Of a DNA stretch of 64,000 bases, positions 43,856 to 52,247 are shown piece by piece. The DNA lies in NCBI GenBank assembly GCA_040902765.1, contig JBBDWO010000020.1, positions 4,363-68,362 on the forward strand, written 5' to 3'. The position numbers were made by a program, and so were the translations under genes. Numbering within the stretch: the stretch's first letter is position 1; the number at the start of each line of letters is the position of its first letter. The notes under the pieces were generated by a model that did not search any database, was not told the DNA's origin, and was given only the letters and a program-made list of their open reading frames with translations. The stretch comes from Acidimicrobiia bacterium. Lineage in GTDB: Bacteria; Actinomycetota; Acidimicrobiia; Spongiisociales; UBA11373.

Positions 43856-45871
43856 CTACGTGGCTGCGAGTGTGCGAACGGCTCCCACCACATCGTCCAC
43901 CTGGGGGACGAAGGCGTCTTCGAGGACGGGAGCATACGGAATGTGCGTGTGGGGCGGCGTCACCCGAATGACCGGAGCGTCCAGGTCCCAGAACGCCTCG
44001 TCGGCGACCCGGGCCGCCACCTCAGAGGCGACGCTCGAGAACGGGACGTCCTCCTGCACCACCACCAGCCGCGAAGTCTTGGCGATGGAGTCGAAGACGG
44101 CTTCCCAGTCGAGGGGGACGATCGATTGCAGGTCGACGATCTCGATCGAAACCCCCTCCCCCTCGAGGATCTCGGCCGCCTCGAGCGAGGTGTGCACCAT
44201 GGCGCCCCAGGTGACGATGGTGACGTCGTCGCCACTCCGGGCGATGCGGGCAGTGCCCAGGGGGACCTCGTAGTCACCCTGTGGGATCGACTCCTTGACA
44301 CTGCGATACAGCTTCTTGTGCTCCAGGTAGACGACCGGATTCGGGTCACGGATCGCGGCCAGGAGCAGGCCCTTTGCCGCCGTCGGCGTACTGGGAACCA
44401 CGATCTTCAATCCGGGATGGTGCGAGAGCATCCCCTCGGGGCTGATCGAATGGTACGGCCCGGCGCGCAGGCCAGCGCCGCTCGGGCCACGAACCACCAT
44501 CGGCACCGCCGCACCGGCCTTCCAGTGGTACTTGGCGGCCTCGGTGAACAGCTGATCCAAGCCGGGATAGATGAAGTCGGTGTACTGCAGCTCGGTCACT
44601 GGCCGCATCCCCTCCAGGGCGGCGCCCACCGATGCCCCGATGATCGCCGACTCGGCGATCGGCGTGTCGATCACCCGCATCGGGCCGTACTTGGCGTGCA
44701 GGCCCTTGGTGACCTTGAACGCCCCGCCGAACTCTCCGACGTCCTCCCCGAGGATGAACACCCGCTCGTCGCGTTCCATCTCCTCGTCCAGCGCCTGGGT
44801 GATCGCGTCGAGGAAGGTCACCGGCTCACCCGACGGCTCACCCGGCTCGGGTCCGGAGCCGTCGCGGACGGCGAACAAACCGGTCGTCACGTCGTCCGCC
44901 GTGGGGTCGTCTTGCTCCTCTGCCCACTCGATGGTCCGCTTGATCTTGGAGGTGATCCGCTCCTCGAGCTCGGCGCGCCGCTGCTCGTCCATCAGGCCAC
45001 GCCCCTCCAGAAATGCCTCGAACCGCGGCAGCGGGTCCTTGGCCATCCACGCCTCGCGCTCGTCGGGCTTGACGTACTCGGCCGGATCGTGCCCTGCATG
45101 ACCGAAGTGCCGGAAGGTGACCGCCTCGATGAGTGTCGGCCCCTCGCCGCGCCTCGCCCGGTCGACGGCCTCCTTGGCCGCCGAGTAACACTCGAGGACG
45201 TCGTTGCCGTCGACCACGATGCCCGGGATCCCGTAACCGTCCGCCCTGTGGGCGACGAACTCGAGGCCGAACTCGCCCTCGTTGGGCGTGGAATAGGCGT
45301 ACTGGTTGTTCTGGACGGTGAACACGATCGGCAGCCGCAGCACGGCGGCCATGTTGACCGTCTCGTGCCAGGTGCCGGTCGCCGTCGCGCCCTCACCACA
45401 GTTGGCCAGAGCCACCCGGTCCTCCCCCCGCTGTTTGAAGGCCAGGGCACAGCCGGCGGCCACCGGATAGGCATCGGGTAGCGGGGACACCACCATGAGG
45501 GTCCCCTTGGACAGCACCCCGAAGTGGGTGTTCCCGTCGCGACCGCCGGTGGGTGCCGACGCCTTGCCATAGAAGTTGAGCAGCGTCTCCTCAAGGGTCA
45601 CTCCCTTGGTCAGCTGCATCCCGATGTCGCGATGGGTCGAGCCGAGCACGTCGTCGTCGAGCAGGGCAGCGGCGAACCCGACCTGGGCCGCCTCCTGACC
45701 CACGCCCGGATACACCGACCCCGGGAGACGCCCGCCCCGATACATCGAGTGCAGGCGGCTCTCGAGCAAACGGGCGGTGAGCATCATCTCGTACATCTCG
45801 ACCAGACGATCGTCGGACAGCTCGGCGGCGTGGCCCTTGGCCTCGATCGTCGGCACGTCTGAGGCGCTCAT
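43856..45871 (-). CDS. 2-oxo acid dehydrogenase E1, alpha and beta fused
   Basis: A 671-residue protein joining E1 alpha (about 1-335) and E1 beta (about 345-671). The alpha part has RLPGSVYPGVGQEA, GSTHRDIG, the thiamine diphosphate motif starting GEGATATG and ending QNNQYA, and RHFGHAGHDPAEY. The beta part has ILGEDVGEFGGAFKVTKGL in outline, DTPIAESAIIG and RGPSGAGLRAGPYHS. It decarboxylates 2-oxo acids and acylates E2. ATG 45871 lies in the E3 stop (ATGA). The His-rich phosphorylation-loop-like segment supports a branched-chain/pyruvate alpha-beta class rather than AceE-type E1. Confidence 0.9.
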   Translation of the reverse strand: MSASDVPTIEAKGHAAELSDDRLVEMYEMMLTARLLESRLHSMYRGGRLPGSVYPGVGQEAAQVGFAAALLDDDVLGSTHRDIGMQLTKGVTLEETLLNFYGKASAPTGGRDGNTHFGVLSKGTLMVVSPLPDAYPVAAGCALAFKQRGEDRVALANCGEGATATGTWHETVNMAAVLRLPIVFTVQNNQYAYSTPNEGEFGLEFVAHRADGYGIPGIVVDGNDVLECYSAAKEAVDRARRGEGPTLIEAVTFRHFGHAGHDPAEYVKPDEREAWMAKDPLPRFEAFLEGRGLMDEQRRAELEERITSKIKRTIEWAEEQDDPTADDVTTGLFAVRDGSGPEPGEPSGEPVTFLDAITQALDEEMERDERVFILGEDVGEFGGAFKVTKGLHAKYGPMRVIDTPIAESAIIGASVGAALEGMRPVTELQYTDFIYPGLDQLFTEAAKYHWKAGAAVPMVVRGPSGAGLRAGPYHSISPEGMLSHHPGLKIVVPSTPTAAKGLLLAAIRDPNPVVYLEHKKLYRSVKESIPQGDYEVPLGTARIARSGDDVTIVTWGAMVHTSLEAAEILEGEGVSIEIVDLQSIVPLDWEAVFDSIAKTSRLVVVQEDVPFSSVASEVAARVADEAFWDLDAPVIRVTPPHTHIPYAPVLEDAFVPQVDDVVGAVRTLAAT

Positions 45872-47244
45872 GCGTGCAGGCCCCTTCCCGAGGCGGCCAT
45901 CAACGCCTCGCCGATCGTCTCGGCAAGGGTCGGATGGGCGTGTATGAAGGCGGCCGCCTCCTCGGGGAGCGCTTCCCATCCGATTGAGTACATGAGCTCG
46001 TGGATGAGCTCCCCGGCATCGGAGCCCACGATCGTCGCCCCGACCAGGGGACCGTCCTTCTCCACTACCAGGCGCACCGAGCCCTGGGTGACGCCGCGGA
46101 TCATCGCCCGGGCGATTCCGGCGAACCCCTCCTCGACGACCTCCACCTCCATGCCAGCCTCCCGGGCCTGGGCCTCGGTGAGTCCCACCGAGGCGAGTTC
46201 CGGATGGGTGTAGACGACGAGCGGCACGGCGCGATAGTTGACCGGTGCGGACGAGCCCGTGGCGATGTGGGTGACGGCCGCGATCGCCTCGGCAAATCCG
46301 GCGTGAGCGAGCTGTGGGGTACCGGCCACGACGTCGCCGACGGCGTACACCCCCTGGACGGAGGTCTCCATGGTTTCCAGGTCCACGGGCACGAACCCGC
46401 GGTCGAGCTCGATCCCTGCCTCTTCGAGACCCACACCGGATGTGAGCGGTGCCCGACCGACCGCGACCAGCACGACGTCTACCTCCACCGATTCCGCGCC
46501 GTACCGCACGATCACACCGTCGTCGCCCACCTCGGCGGGCTCGACACCGACCCCGGTATGGACCGCCACCCCGCGTTGGGCAAGGGCCCGTTCCAGCTGC
46601 TTGGCCGAAGTGGCGTCGGCCCCCGGGAGGATCTGATCCACCACCTCGAAGAGATACACCGTGGACCCGACGTCGGCGAGCAGGCTGGCGAACTCGCAGC
46701 CGATCGCGCCGGCACCGATCACGGCGATCCGGCCAGGCTGCTCTGCCCAATCGAGGGCGTGGTCCGAGGTGACGATGCGGGTCCCGTCGATTTCGTAGCC
46801 GGGGATGGTGCGCGGGACCGACCCGGTGGCGACGATCACCGTCCGACCTTCGAGGCGACGGCTACCGCCGTCGACGAGCTCGACGTCGACGATGCCCCGC
46901 CCGGCGATGCGGCCGGTGCCGGCGACGATCTCCACGTTCCGCTTCTTCAGCAATCCGCCGAGCCCACGGTGGAGCTGATCGACGATCTTGCCCTTGCGTC
47001 GTAGCGCCGCCGTCCAGTCGAGGGATGGCGGAGACGCGTCCACCCCGAACTCCCCCGACCCGGCCACCGTGGAGAACACCTCGGCGGTCTGGAGCCAGGC
47101 CTTGGCCGGGATGCAGCCACGGTGGAGGCAGGTGCCGCCCACCTCCGCCTTCTCGACCAGGGCCACCGACAGCCCGAAGTTGTGCGCATAAAGGCCAGCC
47201 GCGTATCCCCCGGGCCCGCCTCCGATGATGACGACGTCGTACAC
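45868..47244 (-). CDS. lpd: Dihydrolipoyl dehydrogenase (E3)
   Basis: A 458-residue flavoprotein with YDVVIIGGGPGGYAAG (FAD), the complete redox pair in GGTCLHRGCIPAKA, RIAVIGAGAIGCEFA (NAD), YAVGDVV and the C-terminal HAHPTLAE catalytic His-Glu. It reoxidises the lipoyl group of E2. GTG at 47244 is chosen because the FAD motif follows directly. It heads the operon E3-E1-E2-LipBA, every junction except E1-E2 being a 4-bp overlap. Contrast the one-cysteine paralogue at 22728-24098. Confidence 0.93.
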   Translation of the reverse strand: MYDVVIIGGGPGGYAAGLYAHNFGLSVALVEKAEVGGTCLHRGCIPAKAWLQTAEVFSTVAGSGEFGVDASPPSLDWTAALRRKGKIVDQLHRGLGGLLKKRNVEIVAGTGRIAGRGIVDVELVDGGSRRLEGRTVIVATGSVPRTIPGYEIDGTRIVTSDHALDWAEQPGRIAVIGAGAIGCEFASLLADVGSTVYLFEVVDQILPGADATSAKQLERALAQRGVAVHTGVGVEPAEVGDDGVIVRYGAESVEVDVVLVAVGRAPLTSGVGLEEAGIELDRGFVPVDLETMETSVQGVYAVGDVVAGTPQLAHAGFAEAIAAVTHIATGSSAPVNYRAVPLVVYTHPELASVGLTEAQAREAGMEVEVVEEGFAGIARAMIRGVTQGSVRLVVEKDGPLVGATIVGSDAGELIHELMYSIGWEALPEEAAAFIHAHPTLAETIGEALMAASGRGLHA

Positions 47245-47333
47245 GGTGGTTGAGGTTACTCCCTGGCGTCGACCACTCCAGAAGCCGCGGCGGGAGCCGA
47301 GAGATCCCGGGGTCACGGGTAGCCTCGGCCTGC

Positions 47334-47426
47334 ATGCAGACCCGCTACCTCCTCATCGCCTCCGTCGCCGTGGCCCTGGTCATCCTCGCCGCCGGTGCCC
47401 TGTGGCTGTTGCGGATCCTGTCGTGA
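47334..47426 (+). CDS. 30-residue single-pass membrane peptide
   Basis: ATG at 47334 opens a 30-codon frame: MQTRYLLIASVAVALVILAA followed by GALWLLRILS. It is one hydrophobic helix with Arg at both ends. Its TGA overlaps the GTG of the downstream hydrolase (GTGA), the coupling used for most gene pairs here, which argues that it is translated. It may be a leader that couples translation or a small membrane partner; no homologue is recalled. Confidence 0.5.
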   Translation: MQTRYLLIASVAVALVILAAGALWLLRILS

Positions 47427-48058
47427 CCGGACCGATCACCGAGTATGGGCTCACCCTCGAAGCCGCCTGGTCCGGACCCGCCTCGGGTGCCACCAACCTG
47501 TTAGTGCTGTGCCATCCGCACCCTCAGCAGGATGGGACCATGGATGCTCCGCTGATGAGGTCGCTGGCCAACCGGCTCGTCGAGCGGGGCTTTCGGGTGC
47601 TGCGGTTCAACTTCCGTGGAGTGGGCCAATCCGAGGGAGGCTGGTCGGGCGGCGATGGCGAGATCCGAGACGTGGGCGCCGCGGTCGCGTTCGCCCGCGA
47701 GGCGCACCCCGACCTCCCATTCGGCCTCGCCGGCTGGTCGTTCGGTGCGGTGATGGCACTGCGCTGGCAGGCGGAGCACGGCGACGCATCGCCCTATGTC
47801 GGCGTGGCCCCCGCCCTCGCCTACGACCCGTCGCTCCGCATGCCGACGAGTGACGAACTCCCGCCGGCGAGGCGCCTGTTCATCCTCGGCGACCGGGACC
47901 AGTTCTGTTCGGTCGACGAGCTGACGACCTATGCCGCTGGCATCGGCGCGGAACTCGAGGTGTTTCCGGGAAGTGACCATTTCTTCGTCTTCCGGGACGT
48001 GGCGGTGGGGAATCGGATCGCCGAGTTCTTCAAGGGGCGAGGGACGAGTAGCGAGTAG
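47423..48058 (+). CDS. Alpha/beta hydrolase (dienelactone-hydrolase/YqiA-like)
   Basis: A 211-residue hydrolase. LLVLCHPHPQQDGTM and FRVLRFNFRGVGQSEGGW form the first strands and oxyanion loop; GWSFGAVMAL holds the nucleophile serine; GDRDQFCSVDEL offers the aspartate; and PGSDHFF the histidine, so the triad is complete. GTG 47423 is used because it overlaps the preceding small frame; a longer reading from 47225 would run antisense through the E3 start. It ends TSSE with the TAG inside the GAGTAGC array. Confidence 0.82.
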   Translation: MTGPITEYGLTLEAAWSGPASGATNLLVLCHPHPQQDGTMDAPLMRSLANRLVERGFRVLRFNFRGVGQSEGGWSGGDGEIRDVGAAVAFAREAHPDLPFGLAGWSFGAVMALRWQAEHGDASPYVGVAPALAYDPSLRMPTSDELPPARRLFILGDRDQFCSVDELTTYAAGIGAELEVFPGSDHFFVFRDVAVGNRIAEFFKGRGTSSE

Positions 48059-48066
48059 CGAGTAGC
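48046..48066. repeat. Heptamer tandem array, unit GAGTAGC (3 units)
   Basis: Three exact GAGTAGC units end the hydrolase gene (stop TAG 48056-48058). It is the reverse complement of the 164-233 unit. The gene-free stretch 48059-48386 (328 bp) holds this array, the REP-like copy at 48102, the GC-rich duplicated palindrome at 48191 and another heptamer array. Confidence 0.9.
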
Positions 48067-48101
48067 GAGAGCGCGTTCGGACAGGGTGGACCCGTTCTCA
48101 C

Positions 48102-48176
48102 TCCCCTCTCCCGAAGGGGGAGGTGGCATCGGCCGAAGGCCGATGACGGAGGGGGAGGCCAGACGCGTCGCGAGGC
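48102..48176. repeat. REP-like palindromic repeat, copy 2
   Basis: Aligned without gaps to 77-151 with about 70 of 75 bases identical, including the CGCGTCGCGAGGC end. The inner hairpin is CATCGGCC-GAA-GGCCGATG. It follows a GAGTAGC array by 35 bp. Confidence 0.85.
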
Positions 48177-48190
48177 CCACGTAGCGTGCA

Positions 48191-48318
48191 CCCTCCCCCC
48201 TCCCCTCCGGTCGCTCCGCTCCCGGCGGGACTCCCCCCTTCAGGGGGAGGAACCGCAAGCCCTCCCCCCTTCCGGCCGGTTGCTTCGCTCCCGGCGGTAC
48301 TCCCCCTTCGGGGGGAGA
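48191..48318. repeat. Tandemly duplicated GC-rich palindromic element
   Basis: Two related units of about 60 bp, 48191-48250 and 48260-48318, each running CCCTCCCCCC - GGTCGCTCCGCTCCCGGCGG-like core - CTCCCCC(C)TTC - GGGGGAG. Each can fold into a C-run/G-run hairpin. The pyrimidine/purine runs resemble the ends of the REP-like element. Confidence 0.75.
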
Positions 48319-48343
48319 GAGTTGTAAACGGGTTCCTGCGCCT

Positions 48344-48385
48344 CTGGCCATGAGCTGGCCCTCAGGCCATGAGCCATGAGCTCCC
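48344..48385. repeat. Heptamer tandem array, unit near GGCCATG/AGCCATG (6 units)
   Basis: CTGGCCA, TGAGCTG, GCCCTCA, GGCCATG, AGCCATG, AGCTCCC in one 7-bp register, just after the end of the small gene at 48387-48596 (minus strand). Units are degenerate, so this is weaker than the other arrays. Confidence 0.6.
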
Positions 48386-48386
48386 G

Positions 48387-48596
48387 TCAGACTTCCCTGA
48401 ACCCCCGGTTACGGGCCTCGGCGAGGGTGTCGGGTCCGAAGGAGCTGAGCTGACGCCGCGCCACCAGGTTCTCACCGTCGACTCTCGCCGACAGAGCGGC
48501 GAACTGGGCCTCGTCGTCGCAGTCGTACACCCGCATGTCGTCACGGGTCCCGATGAACCGACGCTCCGGGAAGCGACGCAACCGGCCCACGGTCAC
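48387..48596 (-). CDS. Small conserved-looking protein of unknown function
   Basis: A 69-residue soluble protein, MTVGRLRRFPERRFIGTRDD then MRVYDCDDEAQFAALSARVD and a helical end (FGPDTLAEARNRGFREV). No family is recognised. Its GTG overlaps the TGA of the upstream lipoprotein gene (GTGA), which supports translation. The single Cys in YDCDD is the only notable residue. Confidence 0.6.
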   Translation of the reverse strand: MTVGRLRRFPERRFIGTRDDMRVYDCDDEAQFAALSARVDGENLVARRQLSSFGPDTLAEARNRGFREV

Positions 48597-49012
48597 GCCG
48601 TGTTGACTTCGATGAACAGCACGGCGACCCCGGTGTTGTAGTTGATGTCGATCGTGCCCAGCAGCTCGCCTTTGGAGAACTCGATGGTCCAGCGCGACCC
48701 GTCGCCCTCGGAGCGGTTGACCACGTAACCGGCGTTCACCAGCCCCACCTGGAAGTACTGCACCACCGGGACCATCTCCTGCTGCATGGTGACGGTGACC
48801 TCGGTCCGGTGGTTCACCCGGTCGATGAGCGTCGATCCGATGACGGCATCAGCGGGAATAGGGAAGTCCCGGGGCATGCTCGATGGCAGGCTTCCCGAGC
48901 CGATCTCGATCGGCTCGGGTTCGGCACCACCACCGCAACCGACGGCGACGATGGCCACCACCAGGAGTAACAGGGCCACGCGGATGGGACGGAGACGGTG
49001 CGACATCTTCAC
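48593..49012 (-). CDS. Small lipoprotein of unknown function
   Basis: A 139-residue protein. N-terminal signal with a VAVGC lipobox, then a short acidic linker and a compact alpha/beta domain beginning PRDFPIPADAVIGSTLIDR and including VTVTMQQEMVPVVQYFQVGL. The PRDFPIP phrase recurs in bacterial lipoproteins of unknown function (recalled). GTG 49012 or the in-frame ATG 49006 is the start. Outer face of the membrane. Confidence 0.68.
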   Translation of the reverse strand: MKMSHRLRPIRVALLLLVVAIVAVGCGGGAEPEPIEIGSGSLPSSMPRDFPIPADAVIGSTLIDRVNHRTEVTVTMQQEMVPVVQYFQVGLVNAGYVVNRSEGDGSRWTIEFSKGELLGTIDINYNTGVAVLFIEVNTA

Positions 49013-49054
49013 AAGTCATGGTACCGCGCGAGGCGGCGAAAACACCCCGGCGCC

Positions 49055-50694
<1,640 letters not shown>

Positions 50695-50698
<4 letters not shown>

Positions 50699-50973
50699 GG
50701 TGCCTCCGTCGTCCCGCCGATCGGCACGGTAGCGCCGCAGTTGGGGCACGGGGCCTCGCTCACCGCCCCGACGATGAAGCTGAACCCACACTCCCCACAG
50801 GTCACCTTGGGAGACGGGGTATCCGGCTCCGGCGGCGGGACGGGCGGCAGTCCGCCGGTCGGATCCGGGGCGTCTGCCCGGACCTCGTTGGGGGTTCCAC
50901 ACGCCGGACACAGGTGACGCCCGGGACCGGGAACGTCGAACCCGCTCTGGCACCTTCCACAACGCACGTTCAC
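50695..50973 (-). CDS. Small protein with two zinc ribbons
   Basis: A 92-residue protein with two CxxC-CxxC modules: CGRC (5-8) with CPAC (22-25), and CGEC with CPNC in the C-terminal half, joined by a Pro/Asp-rich linker. The knuckles resemble double zinc-ribbon proteins that bind nucleic acid or proteins; the function is unknown. It overlaps both neighbours by 4 bp (membrane gene upstream, mutase downstream). Confidence 0.7.
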
Positions 50974-51389
50974 GACTTCTCATCCTCCACGGGGGTTCCC
51001 ACGGCCCCGATCTCGACCAGGTACTCGATCTCGGCGGCCATGACTTCTGCGATGTCGAAGGGATCGTAGGCCCGATCTTCCTCGCGCCCCCGATCGAGGA
51101 TGTAGTCCATGGCGTCACCACTCCCGAGCACCGGCCTCGTTCCCTCGGATCGAGGCGCCACCACCTGGTGATAGTGGATGCCCCACTCCAGGATCAGCCG
51201 CACGTCGTGCTCGCTCAGCCGATCGGCCGTCTCCGGTGCAAGACGGTCGTGCACGAACGAGATCGCCTCGGGCAACCAGTACACGGCCGAGTCGAAGGAG
51301 CGGCGAGACCGCATCTCCTGCCATACCAACGCGGCGACGATCACCAGCAGCACCACGAACAAGATCACACCGATGCCGAAGGGGGACAT
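50970..51389 (-). CDS. Single-pass membrane protein of unknown function
   Basis: A 139-residue protein with one N-terminal membrane helix (about 5-23) and a soluble cytoplasmic or external domain rich in acidic residues, containing FVHDRLAPETADRLSEHDVR and EWGIHYHQVV. The latter region resembles small actinobacterial proteins of unknown function (recalled, weak). ATGA overlap with the zinc-ribbon gene. Upstream 51390-51525 (136 bp) shows no feature I can name. Confidence 0.65.
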   Translation of the reverse strand: MSPFGIGVILFVVLLVIVAALVWQEMRSRRSFDSAVYWLPEAISFVHDRLAPETADRLSEHDVRLILEWGIHYHQVVAPRSEGTRPVLGSGDAMDYILDRGREEDRAYDPFDIAEVMAAEIEYLVEIGAVGTPVEDEKS

Positions 51390-51525
51390 GTGGAGGCGAG
51401 GGTAGGCGCCTCAGGACCCTGTCAGGAGGTAGCCGTGCTTCGGCCTGGCAACCATCCGGATGAGGCACACCGGCGAGGCCTGGTTGGTTCGCCCGGACAA
51501 TCGGTGGCTGGACACACCGCCGGGC

Positions 51526-52203
51526 TCATCCCGTGCTGAGTCGTGCAGCCGTCGTGAGGACCCGAGGGTCGGGATAGTCCTCGCAGTATTGGTAGGCGTA
51601 CGACAGCCGGATGATCCCGTCCGACCCGACAACGACTTCTGCGGCGGCCAACCAGGGGTCGTCGACCGGTGGCCGGCCCTGCTCGCGCCGCCCGTCTTGG
51701 AACTCGACCCCAAGCTGGCGTGGGTGACTCCAGTATTCGACGGGAGCATCGAAGAGGACCTGCTCGACAGACCATTGGCCGATGCCGTAGGCCCGGTAGG
51801 CGGACTGATCTGGATCGCACAAGATCAGAGTCGCGATGTTGTGCGTCGTGCGGTAGGCGGCTGCCCGCTCGGGTTCTCCCTGGGAAACGATGATCGGCGT
51901 CAGCCCGGCCGCCGAATACGCGTCGTACTCGGTGGCAAGCCGCCCGGCACGTTCGACACCGCAGGTGCATCCGAAGTGGCGCCAGAACATCAGCAGCGCG
52001 GGTCCTGTCGACCAGTGATCGCTCAGCCTGACGGGCTCGCCTGTGTGATCGGGGAGCACAAGATCGGGAGCGGCCGTACCCGGGGCCACCAGGGTGCCAA
52101 GGCCCTCGGTGGGGCCGACCGTCCACTTCTCGAGCCACTCGGCCTCGGCAGCGGCTGTCAGATCATCCAACGATCCCATCGTCCCCCTCGGTTGGTTACT
52201 CAT
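51526..52203 (-). CDS. AhpC/TSA-like peroxiredoxin-family protein
   Basis: A 225-residue thioredoxin-fold protein of the AhpC-TSA_2 type. After a helical lead (1-35), GTAAPDLVLPDHTGEPVRLSD is the family opening; the redox site is FWRHFGCTCGVE, a CxC in place of the TxxC of classical peroxiredoxins; LILCDPDQSAYRAYGI is also typical. It may reduce peroxides or act as a thiol oxidoreductase. It is divergent from the YheO-AAA+ gene with only 44 bp between starts, so the two are likely regulated together. Confidence 0.75.
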   Translation of the reverse strand: MSNQPRGTMGSLDDLTAAAEAEWLEKWTVGPTEGLGTLVAPGTAAPDLVLPDHTGEPVRLSDHWSTGPALLMFWRHFGCTCGVERAGRLATEYDAYSAAGLTPIIVSQGEPERAAAYRTTHNIATLILCDPDQSAYRAYGIGQWSVEQVLFDAPVEYWSHPRQLGVEFQDGRREQGRPPVDDPWLAAAEVVVGSDGIIRLSYAYQYCEDYPDPRVLTTAARLSTG

Positions 52204-52247
52204 GGCACGCTAACGCACACCTCCTAGGGAGGGCGAAGCGTGCTTGT

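Noticed and set aside
43943-45481. 512-codon open frame on the plus strand
   Set aside because: Antisense to the fused E1 gene; low-complexity shadow without motifs.
47225-47422. Longer N-terminus for the hydrolase starting at 47225
   Set aside because: It would run antisense through the E3 start and encode non-conserved basic sequence; GTG 47423 overlaps the upstream small frame and directly precedes the hydrolase fold.
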